From Merluccius polli (lineage: Eukaryota; Chordata; Actinopteri; Gadiformes; Merlucciidae): DNA of 64,000 nt. A program made the translations under genes and the position numbers. Below the pieces are notes generated by a model, which saw only the letters and a program-made list of their open reading frames with translations, was not told the origin of the DNA and did no database searches. Location of the stretch: positions 456,747-520,746 of the forward strand of contig JAOPHQ010001136.1 of assembly GCA_030340625.1 (NCBI GenBank). Direction: 5' to 3'. Of the stretch, positions 10,498 through 22,760 are shown in pieces. How positions within the stretch are numbered: position 1 is the first letter of the stretch; every line of letters begins with the position of its first letter.

Positions 10498-12205
10498 CAA
10501 ACCGAGTGTAGAAAAGTCACTTGGCATTGGCTTCCTTTGTCAAAAAGTTAATCACACACACACACACACGCATGCACGCAGACACACACACACACACACA
10601 CCAAACACATAAAAATACACTCATAGAATAGTGCCATGACACACATAAACAAACACATTAATAAATACACACGAACACACACACACACACACAGCAGCTC
10701 TTCCCTTCACAGTGCGACAGCATTGTGCACAGTGGTATAATCACATATCAATTACACAGAGAAATGAAGATCTATTTCTAATCCAATCAGTCAGCACTGG
10801 TGTGTGATTGAAACTCTCTATTTCCATCACACATGCGCACACACAGACACACGCAGGCACGCACGCACACACACACAGGCGCACGCACATATACACACGC
10901 ACATTGCATTTTCCTCTTGCTTGGTTCTCATTGATGTGTCTCAATCATCAACCCCCCCCCGGTGGGATGTGCTGTTGTTGAATCTTGCGTGTCCTTGTTG
11001 CATAAATGTGACTTGTAGTGTGAATGTGTGTATGTGTTTGCGTTTGTGTGTGTGTATTTCTAGTTCAAATCGTTTTTATTAAAGCACTGCAGGTAGGGTT
11101 TGCAGAATAGGACAACATTTCCGTGCACTCCTAACATTTTCACTCTAGGGGGGGTGCAATGTTTATGCAACATTTCTTAAAATGTAAACCATTTATTGAT
11201 ATTTGATTGTAAAACAATAGCTTGAAAATATTGACAATTGTGTGTGTGGTTTGACTGACAAATTCCCAGAGCTCTGCGGACTCTGGGAAGGGGCATCCAA
11301 AGAGTTGATTGGTCCATTGGTATAATTATATACAATATAGTTATACAATGCTGGTGACAATTGTGATTTGACACCCATTGACCCATTCTGAATAGCAGTT
11401 GAACCCATGTCCTCTCCTGTTAATCGTCTAACTCGTCTGACTCTAGCGTCGTAGATACCAGAGCGAGAGAAAAAAACAAACATGGATGGTCACCTCAGAA
11501 GTAACGCAGCACAGCAAGATCCAACATTGGTGTGAAGTCGCAATTAATTTGAGAGAGCGAAAAGCAAGACATCAACCTTTACATAGCCTTTAAATATTCA
11601 TCCTCGCCTTATTAATACTCTGGTGATGTTCCACTCATCTCCCATTTGAGTGGGTGATAAATATCTTATACCAGACATGCACCCAGCATCTGTGCCCTTC
11701 TTTTTCGAGAGGCCCGCAGCACATTTCCTGCTCCAAATTATACATTAGAGAGTTGTGCTCAGTGCACACATGCACACTTGTGGGAATGTGCGCTCCCGCA
11801 TACCATTGGTTAGAGTCCTAAGCACCCTGTATTGATGGGTGTGTGTGTGTGTGTGTGTGTGTGTACGTGTGTCTGTCTGTGCATGACACTTTTTTACATC
11901 ACTACCATGTTGACAGTGTATCATGCAGGTATCATGTATGCATATGAATACATGTCTGTGGAAATGTATAAATGTAATTTAAACATACCTGCTGTCATCA
12001 CATCATCCATTGTTGCTTAGTACATGTGTATTTAAACTGTATTTTAAAATATGCTGTGTGAGTGTGTACACTGTACTACATACAGGTCAATGTCGTCATG
12101 CTATTGCATATCAAATGTGCATAGGTCACCTTCTGCCACTCAAATCATTCACTCTCACTATCTCCCACCACTCCCCGCCCCCCTCTCTCTCTCTCTCTCT
12201 TTCAG
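8946..12205. other. Non-coding sequence upstream of the first Shisa exon seen
   Basis: Presumably intron. It contains (CT)n at 9355-9402, 10072-10107 and 10290-10495, CA runs at 9519-9558, 10552-10600 and 10832-10905, and TG at 11839-11864. I see no exon, RNA gene or transposon coding sequence here. Confidence 0.6.
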
Positions 12206-12322
12206 ATCATAACCACCTGAACAACGCGGCGCTACCCCCCCTGGGTCCTGCCATGGCGCTGTCCCATCCCCACAACAACCTGGGCATCGGCTTCAACAAG
12301 TACACCTCGCTCAAGGCTGTGG
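12206..12322 (+). CDS. shisa8/9-like: Shisa family protein (shisa8/9-like), internal coding exon A
   Basis: A CT-rich tract and TTCAG acceptor precede the exon, and GTGAGT follows at 12323. It starts with the last two bases of a codon and ends with the first base of one (phase 1 at both ends). It encodes HNHLNNAALPPLGPAMALSH...GIGFNKYTSLKAV. The NKYxSLKAV block is a hallmark of the cytoplasmic tails of Shisa6-9/CKAMP proteins, single-pass membrane proteins that associate with AMPA-type glutamate receptors. The exons for signal peptide, Cys-rich ectodomain and membrane segment are not in the window. Shisa9 is the best match I recall, but shisa8 is a close alternative. Confidence 0.82.
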
Positions 12323-14452
12323 GTGAGTGGACACCATGTGCCCTATAGGGACATCTGTTAACAGCCATGTAAAAAGCCATGCATCACAATAGTGTCACAG
12401 CCTAAAACTCTGCGATTCTTCTATTTAAATAAGTCGATGCACTAGATACTGATCAGTCTCCAAATAATCACGTTATCATGACATCCTCATTTCACCAACC
12501 GACTACAAAATAGTAATCTCCAATGTCTAAGTAACAAAATAGGCTACCCTTTCCTAATCACACACATGTTTAGAGGCATGTAAAATGCACAACATTACAT
12601 AAAAACAACGTAACAAAGCATTTTGATGATATTGATTTGCTCCCTGTAACCTAGCTTTATCCGTGTCCGTACATTAGCTAGTTAAAATCTACTAACTTGG
12701 CTAAGATACTGTAAAAATGATATTGCTAACTGAATTAAAATGTGATAATAAGCAAACATCAAAAGTGCTGCTGTTTAACAGGGCTCCTATGTGGCGCTGC
12801 TGCTATTAGTTCCCAATGTTTTTTCGAACTATTGAGTGTCTCCATGATCCACCACTGCTCTAAAATAATTGGTCTGATAGGGTTGAGATGAGTTGAGAGA
12901 TGTTGCAACACTGTCTCTTTATGGCTTTGCACACGGCATAACATAGCTTTTCCAGTTTTCGGGTTTCCGAGTTTTCTAGTATCGTTTAGTAACTATTTTT
13001 ATTTCTAAGTAATTAGTGTCATAACTAAATTGAAATTGGCTGCATAACTCGGTTGAGAGAAAAGAAATAGCCTTACAAAAGGCGCAGAATGGTTTAGTCT
13101 GCCCCTGTACTAGGATTTGTCTCTAAATGCAGCTAATCGAGCTGAGTTACTGCTGATGCTAGAGCATCAATGTGCACTGTGATGTCTTTCATCATGTCTT
13201 TCCCCAAGTAAGGGAAATTAGGGTACCAAAAAAGAAAAGAAAGACAAAGAAAGCAAACTGAGGGAAAACAACTGCTAACTACTTTCTTTCAAAAGAAAGG
13301 TGAGCACAACTAACACAGTTTAAGAATGGTTTAACCTAATATCAGCAGTTGTTTAGATTTAAGGCAGTCAGCCAGGAATCTAGCTTGGAACATATTTGCA
13401 TTGTGCAACATCAATTAATCAGTATCATAAATTAATCAGCATCATAGTTACAATGTCATACGACAGTGGCTACTAAAAGTTATCGACATTGAGGTGTCGC
13501 TGACCTTGTGGGAAAGACAGTTCAACTTTGGAGCAATATTTAGCCCATTTTCCAGTCAGCTAGCATGACATGTTTGGTATCAACAGATTAATTGCAATCT
13601 CAAGATTTGGATGATACCACTGCCGAAGCTTTAGAACCTGCAACGGCCTTCAAAAGACAGTAATGTTAATGCCAGATGATGAAGGTTAAAAGTAGGCCAA
13701 TTAAACCAAGAACTGAGGAGGAGAATAATTCCAATTTTAGGATCATGGTGATCAATGAGACAGAGTCTAATTAAATATAATCTATGGTTCTATTTTTCAC
13801 TTTTAGATGGTTAAATTATGTTAGAAATAGGCTGGCCAGTAGGCTGCAGTTTACTTTTTGGCCTATTCAAACGAGAGGTTTCAGCTTACCTTGCTTTGTT
13901 CAATCTGTTACTGTTACTGGTGCATTCTGGTCAGATTTAATTATTTTCTTTATAAAAACAAGATTTGATCTTCAAAAAATATTTTTCTAAATTGTTTCCA
14001 GCTTTGTAAAGTTTAAATAATTGTGCTTATAGGCCTACATGCTTTTGAACCTCTACACTGTGAGCTTGGATTAAATGGACTGAAATACTGCAATGTACTG
14101 TATAGGCTAGCACTTGGAAAGCTGATTATTATTGTCTTCTTGTTTCTGAAAATTAAACATGACTAGTGAAGTCTTGTTCAGTTGTCTTTTATTATGCAGT
14201 ATAGTAAGCATTTTCTAGCTTTGTCTTATACCTTGGGAATGATAAATACTTAAAGGTCTCATTGCATCGTTTTTTCGTTAATTTTGCAGTGTCTCTAGTC
14301 TCTAGTATTAATGAATGCCCTGTGAGCCGGTTTTGGTGAAAAAAATGCTCTGGTGCGCCTGTTTCAGGCTGTTCTAGTTTGGAGGAGGAGGTGGGGGGGA
14401 AGAACGAGAGGTTTTCGGCTCTTACTCATGAATATTCATGACATTTAAATGA

Positions 14453-14515
14453 CTTGCCTCTGATTGGCTAACAGCACTGTCCGTCACAGAGATGTTAGCC
14501 AATCAGAGGCGAGTG
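14453..14515. repeat. Inverted repeat (hairpin)
   Basis: TTGCCTCTGATTGGCTAACA is followed about 22 bases later by its near-perfect reverse complement TGTTAGCCAATCAGAGGCGA. It can form a stem of about 20 bp and carries an inverted CCAAT motif pair. Confidence 0.85.
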
Positions 14516-14537
14516 ATCCCTCTAGTGCGTTATCAAC

Positions 14538-14609
14538 CATAGACATCTTATACATATGTTACTAATTATATACATACATTAGATACATTCATGATATAAG
14601 ATGTCTATG
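14538..14609. mobile_element. 72-bp hAT-type MITE
   Basis: Terminal inverted repeats CATAGACATCTTATA and TATAAGATGTCTATG enclose AT-rich DNA. An 8-bp direct duplication, TTATCAAC, lies on both sides (14530-14537 and 14610-14617). An 8-bp TSD with CA...TG ends points to the hAT superfamily. Confidence 0.85.
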
Positions 14610-15177
14610 TTATCAACACGACAAATCACCATGACGTCAGAACATACGTTCTTCCGGGTGGCAAAAGACGAAGGGCCAATTGCTCTGTCAGTTAGCATTG
14701 CGTTAGCTGTGCTGCGCTTTAAAACCGTACTCCTTAAAACGGAGGTTTTGGAGTTTAACACGCAGCTGCGCACGAAGTTAAACCTGATTGCTGTGTAATG
14801 ACCTACACAGGATCAGCTGATTCCTGATTTCTAGTTATACCCCAGCAGACGCAGTCTTAACTTAATGTTGGATGCATTTTGTGCTATAATTACCAACAAA
14901 AACTTAATGGGAATGTAAAGTGAACTTTAATATAATAAAACGCAAATAATGTTGAAATATATTCTGAAATAGTCTAGCCTACTTTTTGTGGAAATCTGAG
15001 TCTGGAATCTGAATCTGCCCTCACCTACGTCAATCAATCAATTACTTGTCATTGTTTTCTCTTGGTGTGCATGCAAACGTGATTAATTAATTAATTGAAG
15101 ACAAATTAATATGCGAGTAATTAGGGTAATTCCACGCCTATAAATTCTCGGAGAAGGAGAGGGTAGTTAGGATGAAC

Positions 15178-15455
15178 ATGTCTCGGATAGAGAACTATAA
15201 CGAGCAGCAGAAGTTATATTTATTGTACTGCATTCGAGGTGTTGTGGACACGGTGGAAGAGGAAAGACACCACCACCACGCTCCGAAGAAAGTCTGTTTG
15301 GGATGATCTCTCAAACACATTTAACAGTAGATCTCAGCAGAAGACCGAGCAGCCCGGCACATTTAAAGAATTTATGGAAGCGCTTGAAAGTTGAAGCGCG
15401 TAATGCTATTGCTGAGCGGACGCACGACCAAGACCTGGGCCCCGTGAACCGTTAA
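15178..15455 (+). pseudogene. Myb/SANT-like DNA-binding protein remnant (PIF/Harbinger-type)
   Basis: Starting at an ATG at 15178, the sequence reads MSRIENYNEQQKLYLLYCIR, then in another frame LRRKSVWDDLSNTFNSRSQQ, then in a third frame AHLKNLWKRLKVEARNAIAE, ending at a stop at 15453-15455. Together the pieces follow the order of the Myb/SANT-like domain found beside PIF/Harbinger transposases (W-x3-L/I..FN.., then LK..W..LK.EA+). Two frameshifts make it a pseudogene. A CCTATAAATT TATA-like motif lies about 40 bases upstream. No transposase is seen. Confidence 0.55.
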
Positions 15456-16089
15456 ATATCACTGCTCATTCCAAATCGACTATGTCCAATATTGTTATTG
15501 TGCTGAAGGCCTATCTGGCGTAATAAGTGTAAATGTATCATACATTATTATTAATACTAATAATAATAATTAATAAAACTAATTCTGTGTGTGTCGGTTA
15601 TAATGGAGCCTTGTTTCATCCTACAAACTGGTTTAGTCTCCTCTAAAACCATGTCCGTTTCGAGACTAGACTAACACGCACAAAATACGCCCTCTAGTGT
15701 CTGATGTGAATTTCTCTGAAGACACAGCAATTGAGATCAAGGTAAAACGCAGCTGCAGGTTAAACCACAGGTACATATGACACAGCAATGGAGCTTAAGA
15801 CGTCACGTGACTTCTTACGTCACCGACTAATTTAAAACCATGTTAAACTCTAAAAAGTGGCTAAGCTAGTGACAGAGCAATTGCCCCGAAACGTTCTCCG
15901 ATGGCAGAAATAGTAAACAAACCCCTCCATATCATTTGACAGGGCAGAGCGATGGAGAGTACATGGCTTGAATGAATGATTTTCTTCTTGTGGGGCGCTA
16001 CATGACGTCTCATTAATTTATACGGGTATGGGAAGTCTCATTAATATATTACGACGGAGTATTAGGGCCACATTAAGAATTTTTTTTTC

Positions 16090-16165
16090 ATTAAATTACG
16101 AGAATAAAGTCGTAAATATTGAATTAATTACGAGAATAAAGTCGTACATATTGAATTCATTACGG
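16090..16165. repeat. Two tandem copies of a 35-bp unit
   Basis: ATTACGAGAATAAAGTCGTA plus TATTGAATT is present twice in a row with few changes. Confidence 0.7.
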
Positions 16166-17384
16166 CTACATTATAGGCTACACGTTAAACGTTTATTATA
16201 CGGTTGTGCTCACTGAGCAAACCCAGGTTTAAGGCAGCCTACAGGTTAACGTGTGTTACACGTTGTTTAAGAAGTCGGGGTATTGCTGGACTCTTTCGCG
16301 TCTATCTCCGGAATGGAAAATGATAGCGACGTAATACTTTTTTTTAATGAAACCGAGAGATGCAGCATTTAGAACTTCCATCTTCAGATCAACAACAATG
16401 TTTTTAACAATGTAACACTGTTTACAGTAGCCGGCTGGATCGCTTCAGTGGAAGCCGCTCTCTTCCTGCCACCCGGAAGTATTTGACGCCTATTGTTTAC
16501 AAACATTCTGAAATGCCGTATACTGTTTTCCTGAGGGCGGTCTCAAGCCAAGGTAGGCGAGGTCATGAATATTCATACACATTCATATGTCAGAGTGTTA
16601 GGCTTTTTCTCACTTCCTCGTTTCTGACTTCCTCGTCCGTCTATGTTCTTACATTGGCTAATGCATGCAATGGGGGTAGAAGAACGTTTTCCACGTGCAG
16701 CATGCATATGCAATTAGGAGTGACCTATCATATTTCAAAAGGAGCAAGTAAAAACAGTTTACCGGTGAAGTACACCTTTAAATAAACATGAAGAAAATAA
16801 TAAGCATGATACTCCAAGCAAACTTCATTTAACCATAGTCAAAGTATCACACAGTAATTGTAGGCTAAAGTATTTTGAGAAAGGAAGGTTGAAATGTGGT
16901 GAGATTTCTAACTGTACAGACTTAAGCAAATATCATAGCTTATTTATTATTACTTGTTTAAATGTGGTATGAACAGTTCATTAGTGACTACCCTAATTAC
17001 CATTAAGGATGCATGAGTACAGTTGTTGGCTCAATTATTTGTAGACATGCCATGCCCACAGAGACTGCTTATGTATAGGGCCCAGACTTTTGTGCTACTC
17101 TTGACCCGATACTACCACTGCGATCATGAATATGCAACTATAAGGCTATTAATCAAATTGATCAAATCAAAAAGCTGAGTTATGCAGTTTTCTCAAGCTT
17201 CTTCTTTTGTTTTGTTTCATGAAAAACAAATATTGCAGGAACTTACAAAACAAGAATGTTTTGTAAAAGCCAAAAAACTATCGTAAACACAAAAATCTGT
17301 TTACAATACTTTGTTTCTTTTAGGTTTCATTTGTAAATATATTTTTTTCCTTAACAATACTTCACTTATGTTTACAACGCTTTC

Positions 17385-17465
17385 TGGCCTCGTTTTGACT
17401 CCATAGTATGGGCATCTTTGCTCAAGGATGCCAGGCTGTGGACGTTGGGGATCGAACCTACTACC
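17385..17465 (-). repeat. tRNA-derived SINE fragment
   Basis: On the - strand it reads GGTTCGATCCCCAACGTCCA, which contains a B-box-like GGTTCGATCC, followed by CTTGAGCAAAGATGCC. This is the usual tail of a common teleost SINE. A related copy is at 42060-42120. Confidence 0.6.
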
Positions 17466-17467
17466 TT

Positions 17468-17505
<38 letters not shown>

Positions 17506-17520
17506 TGCATGCGCGCACAC
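17466..17520. repeat. (CA)n microsatellite
   Basis: CA dinucleotide run of about 36 bp with imperfect continuation next to the SINE fragment. Confidence 0.9.
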
Positions 17521-18289
17521 ACTATCTATAAATGAAGACTCTGGATAACATGAACAGAGATCTATCCTATATACAGAAAACGCTTATATATCACAGCAGT
17601 GGGGCTCAGCACGGAGCCATTTAGTTAATGGCTATTTGATGGCGGCAGCACTCCCACATCCGCCCACCAATTTTGAGACATTGTTCCCATTCAGAGAGTG
17701 CCACATTGGATTTATAATGTCACCGCGGGCATCCATTTAAAATAAGCTGAATTATACAAGAGCTTAATGGATAAATAAGAACAACGAAAAAACTCAACGG
17801 GAAAACAAGTCATTGGTCTGTCTAAGCATGTGGTCTATGAGGAATACCTCTCCACGTTTTGATATACATATATATATAAATATATATATAGGAAAACATC
17901 ATTACATTTATAAGATGAATACAAACAAACTGTTGTCCTTAATTTCTTTTTGATTGCAGATCTTTATTTACATTGCATACTCTTTTTTTCTTGCTCTATT
18001 TGTCTTTTGATAGAGTATGCAGATTACAATGCTCATGTTACATATAATTATAGTTATTGTACGTGCGTGTCCTTGTGTGTGAATTGTGCGAAGGCCAATT
18101 TCTCTGCTCAATTAGTCCGTTCAGCTGTGCTAACTGAGGATAATGAACCAAATTATGGTGATCGCTGATTGAAACTCTAAAATAGCTTTCAACTGTTCCT
18201 TCCTATTTGTGTTATTAATAAAGAAAGTATTTACCAACACACAAGCTGTGATTGCTGTCTGCCTATAGAATGCAGAATGAACACAGTTT

Positions 18290-18518
18290 TATTTTTGCTT
18301 GATGTGCCTCCTAAACAACACACACAATTCAATTTAATTTATAAAGCGCATTTCATGCACAAGGCAGACTCAATGTGCTTCACAAGAGGTATACATAGTT
18401 ACAGTAAAAACAGTTATATAAAAATCAATTAGGAATCAATTGAAGAGTGCAAGTGCAAGTAAACAATCATATGTATGACATCTTCACCACCCACTCACAC
18501 AACCACACATGGACACAT

Positions 18519-18610
<92 letters not shown>

Positions 18611-19740
18611 CAACAGAATGCTGTTGAAAAAAGATAGGTTTTTAATCTGTTTTTAAAGATGGCTACTGATGTGGCATGTCTAACTGTGTCAGGCAAGGTG
18701 TTCCATTTTTGTGGGGCATATACACTAAAAGCTGCCTCCCCTTCTTTGGATCGGGTGCGAGGGATGAGTAAATTGCCACTGCCTGTTGACCGAAGTGTTC
18801 TTGCTGGGGTGTAATTGATGAGCATATCAGTGATGTACTGAGGTGCAAGGCCATGTAGTGCTTTATAAACCAGGAGCAGTATTTTGAAATCGATTCTTGT
18901 TCTAATGGGTAACCAGTGCAAAGATTTAAGAATGGGTGTGATGTGTTGATATTTCTTGGTACCAGTGAGAATACATGCAGCTGCATTTTGAATTAGTTGT
19001 AACCCCTGAATACTTGATTTTGGGAGTCCAGTGAATAAACCATTACAGTAATCTAATCTACTTGTTATAAATGCATGGATTAATTTTTCTGAGCCTGATT
19101 TTGACAGAAAGCCCCTCAATTTGGAGATATTTTTGAGATGATAGAAAGATGATCTTGTAATGTGGTTGATATGACTTCTGAAATTTAGATTGCTGTCGAT
19201 AATTACACCCAGATTCCTTGCTTCAGTTTTGCTGTCAAGTGAGAGAGAGTTGAGATGTGCTGCAATTTTCTGTCTCTGAGCCTGTGCACCAACAAGATGA
19301 GTATTTCTGTTTTGTCTTTGTTTAGTTGTAAAACATTTTCTGACATCCATTGATTAATATCTTTGATACACTGAGTGAGGGATATTATGGGTGATAGGTG
19401 ATCAGGGTGTAGTTAAATGTAAGGTTGCGAATCATCTGCATAATTATGGTAACTAAGATTATGTTTGCGTATGACATGGGAGAGTGGAAGCATGTAGAGA
19501 TTGAACAGCAGTGGTCCAAGAATTGACCCTTGAGGTACCCCACATGTAATGTTCATTTTGTTGGAGTTGAATTCATCAATGGAGACATAAAACTGCCTAT
19601 CATAAAGGTAGGTTCTGAACCAATTTAGAACTGAGCCAGACAAGCCAACCCACCTTTCAAGCCTTTCCAGTAAGATTTTGTGGTCAATGGTGTCAAAGGC
19701 AGAGCTAAGATCAAGTAGAACAAGAATGGATTTTTTTTTC
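18290..19740 (-). mobile_element. L2-like LINE, 5'-truncated
   Basis: On the - strand the coding part starts with VLLDLSSAFDTIDHKILLER (RT motif A, about 19730-19675), then GVPQGSILGPLLFNLYM and NYADDSQ (19560-19415), then thumb and C-terminal segments LGVIIDSNLNFRSHINHI, SRLDYCNGLFTGLP and SLHWLPIRTRIDFKILLLVY, to a stop at about 18610. A stop codon follows the YADD region and a frameshift lies near 19285, so it is dead. The 3' end near 18310-18350 (TTCAATTTAATTTATAAAGC on the + strand) is typical of fish L2-like elements. The endonuclease half is missing. Confidence 0.85.
18518..18607. repeat. (CA)n microsatellite
   Basis: About 90 bp of nearly pure CA inside the 3' untranslated part of the L2-like LINE. 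Confidence 0.95.
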
Positions 19741-19744
19741 CATT

Positions 19745-19812
19745 CAGGAATATAGGGCTAGGGTTAGTGTGTTTGACTCCCAGCCAAAAGGTTTTGGGCA
19801 TCATTTAGCAAG
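19745..19812 (+). repeat. SINE-like fragment
   Basis: GGTTAGTGTGTTTGACTCCC followed by AGCCAAAAGGTT and TTAGCAAGACGCCCC resembles the SINE at 42060-42120, which shares AGCCAAAAGGTT. It adjoins the 5' end of the L2-like LINE. Confidence 0.4.
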
Positions 19813-20185
19813 ACGCCCCTTCCTGTATCTGCTCATTCATAACATCTATCTAAAAATACATCACTTTGAAAAAAATTGTCTGTTAAAATAGTAAATAGGA
19901 TTCTAACAGCTTTTTTCTTTCAAGTGTTTTTTATTCATGTATTTTCAAGTAGTGTGTGGTCAGTTCAATTTAAGCTTCCAAGTCTTCATGGTAACCACAT
20001 AGAGTGGCACATTATGGCTGTGTCCCAACATCTAGGCAGCATTTGGAGGCAGGGAGGCATCAAGTCTTGTCTCAATCGAATATTTACAAAAATGCCACCT
20101 GCTAAAGGCAGCATAGACGTATCCTTCATAGGTCAAAATATCCCACAATGCAGTGTGCCTGCTCCGCTCCACTGCTCCCACAAGA

Positions 20186-20237
20186 ATTGTATTATATATA
20201 TATATATATATATATACTGTATATATATATATATAAA

Positions 20238-20270
<33 letters not shown>

Positions 20271-20340
20271 TTTATTTTATATTTTTTATTTTTTTTTATT
20301 TATTTATTTTTTTTTATTTTATTTTTTTTTTTTTCTACCA
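20186..20340. repeat. TA, ATT and T-rich low-complexity block
   Basis: (TA)n at 20190-20235, (ATT)n at 20238-20270, then T-rich sequence to 20336. Confidence 0.95.
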
Positions 20341-21239
20341 AGAAAATGATAGTTTAGTCACTGGATATCCATTTGATTTAAATGTATAATGCTTTTTAAG
20401 AAATTTGTCCCAACTTTAGTTTTGCAATGACCGACAGGTGGTAGCATAACTGTTGTAACTGACGGACGGATCAACTGTCAGTATTTTGGCAACATCATGT
20501 CGTCACGCATTGCTGACTTGGAAGTCCATCTCAATCCAGACTCCTTTACAGGTAACTTCATACAAAAACACTGCCTCCAAAGGACACTGTCTTACTAGAC
20601 AGCAAGGTATCAGGCAGCTGCCTCAGCTTGGGGCACAGCCTATGTATAAGTTAGCCTGTAGTAAACACCCAGTTCCCACTAGAAAGCAGTGGTCATAAAA
20701 TCATTATCCCCGGGAACTCATGGCTGTTATTGATCGGCTTGAACTGCAAATCAATATAACAGGCAACTGACAACAGACGTGTCAACTGAAAGAAAACAAA
20801 ACACGCGTACCATTCAAAAGGTGTTAAATTTAAACAGCCATTTTCTTTCCTATTCCTTCTGTCGCTAGTGGAACAACCAAGACAAGCTGTGCTTTTCTCA
20901 TGTAGTACTGTTGTTTCTAGCACATGGAGGAGAGAAGTTTACCCATAATACAGTGCTTTTTTTTGCTTAGGTGTGCCGTTTCCAACCAAATTCTCAATTT
21001 GCTCTTTCTTATTTTTGCCTACAATGTTTTGTGAAAGGCAGGTTTTTTCTGTTTTGAGTCTTGTCCTACTATGATAAAATATGACAGCCTATTATTATTA
21101 TTATTATTATTAGCCTTATTATTAGACCACACACACACATTAGGTTCACACTTTTAATGGGTCACAAGTAACTTGGTGCTGACTGACAACATGTCTGGAC
21201 AGTAGAGGGTCAAACACACTGACTCCTGCCCTGAGGTTG

Positions 21240-21380
21240 CCCTGTGGCCAGACACACACACACACACACACACACATGCAGATATATGTACACACACACA
21301 CATGCACAAACACACACACATGCACATACAGTATATGTACATACACACACCATACAAACAAAGGCACATGCATCCATGCA

Positions 21381-21415
<35 letters not shown>
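21240..21415. repeat. CA-rich microsatellite cluster
   Basis: Interrupted CA/CATG runs. Two more, at 21700-21775 and 22698-22743, lie further right. Confidence 0.9.
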
Positions 21416-21419
<4 letters not shown>

Positions 21420-21732
21420 ACTTACATATTGAGTTTCTCCAACTTTTTCTTCTAAGTCAGACACACTCGCTACCAGAAAGTAGCAAGGGCTCATTGTGTT
21501 GAAGCAGTAGAGCTTAGAGGATATGTTTGTTTGTTCTTGAAACACTCCCACTTTTCTGAAAGCCCTTGCAGAACCCTTAAATAAATAAATGTTCAACTCT
21601 CAGAGAGAAACGCCACTGTACTATATCACTTGATCAGTGTCTCGCTTTCTCTTTAGTTCTCTTTCTTTGTGTCTCTGTGTACTGTCTCCATTGCAGCACA
21701 CACATACACACACACTCTCTTTCACTCATTCA

Positions 21733-21777
<45 letters not shown>

Positions 21778-22004
21778 TGTACAGAGGCTGCTAAACCTAA
21801 AAAGTTATTTCATGTTTTTTGTGTCATTTTAGTCATTTCTATTTTGAGCAATATATATTCATACAGAAACTTAGACCTATTGCCATTCTAAAAAAACATT
21901 GAGTCCCCCTATTCACCTATCCACAAACTAACCTCTTGCTATCCAAACAAATAAATAAACTGCTAACTGCTGCCATAAGCCAACACCTCACCTAGTCTCC
22001 TCAC

Positions 22005-22371
22005 AGGGGCCATCACCTCCTGGTATGGCAACTGCACTGCAGACAACCGCAGAGCAATACAAAGGGTAGTTAGAACTGCCCAGAAAGTCTGCGGCTGTGA
22101 GCTCACACCTATAGCAGACCTGTATCAGGATGGGTGCAAGAAGAAGGCCCAGAAGATTATCAAGGACCCCAGCCACCCTAACAGTAAACTTTTCCAGCTG
22201 CTGCCCTCTGGCAAGTGCTACTGTAGTCTGAGAGCGAGGACCAGCAGACTCAGGGACTTTTTCCACCAAACTATCAGGCTTCTTAACAGTAGATAAACTC
22301 ATGTATTGTTCTTACTTATTTATATACAATGCACTGTTTTTATCACTGTGTTTTTAGAGTTATTCCCATTG

Positions 22372-22432
<61 letters not shown>

Positions 22433-22672
22433 TGGTCATATATATTTATATACCTAATATGTATGCATGTATGTTATTTTAAGAGGTTTTTTTGCTCAGT
22501 TGTAGATAGGTGTATGTTCTCATTGCTGCTATTCTAGTAATCTAGTTTATATGTACTATTATATGCACTTTAGGCTGCTGCTGGTCAGGAGGGGGGTAGA
22601 GACCTAAGATTTTTGCTCTTGCATTATATGTAAATATGATCTGAGATGCAACTTCAATAAACTGAACTGAAC
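22005..22672 (+). mobile_element. 3' end of a CR1/jockey-type LINE
   Basis: The + strand reads AITSWYGNCTADNRRAIQRV, then ELTPIADLYQDGCKKKAQKI, then LLPSGKCYCSLRARTSRLRD and a stop at about 22293. This is the common C-terminal tail of teleost jockey-superclade LINEs. A 3' UTR with a TG microsatellite (22374-22431) and an AATAAACTGAACTGAACTGA terminus (about 22656-22675) follows. The 5' part is truncated. Confidence 0.75.
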
Positions 22673-22698
22673 TGAACACCTCAAAACTTACTGCTAGT

Positions 22699-22744
<46 letters not shown>

Positions 22745-22760
22745 GGTGTGTGTGGGCAGG

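Larger units (their letters stand above)
14250..16781. mobile_element. Possible TTAA-target (Kolobok-like) non-autonomous element, 2.5 kb
   Basis: The left end reads TTAAAGGTCTC and the right end ACACCTTTAA, so TTAA flanks both sides and a short AGGT inverted terminus is shared. Subterminal ATGAATATTCATGAC occurs at about 14426 and, inverted, at about 16564, which supports a two-ended structure. The interior holds a 72-bp MITE, a hairpin and a broken Myb/SANT-like sequence. TIR similarity beyond the first bases is weak, so the boundaries are tentative. Confidence 0.4.

Noticed and set aside
10063..10612. Ser/Leu-rich and Arg/Glu-rich ORFs on both strands
   Set aside because: Products of (CT)n/(GA)n repeats.
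14601..14798. 65-codon ORF downstream of the 72-bp MITE
   Set aside because: Short, no motif, partly overlapping MITE terminus.
17385..17465. A true tRNA gene
   Set aside because: Only a B-box-like part is present, with a SINE body after it and no cloverleaf.
20190..20340. Origin-like or matrix-attachment AT block
   Set aside because: Simple TA/ATT/T repeats; nothing specific supports a function.
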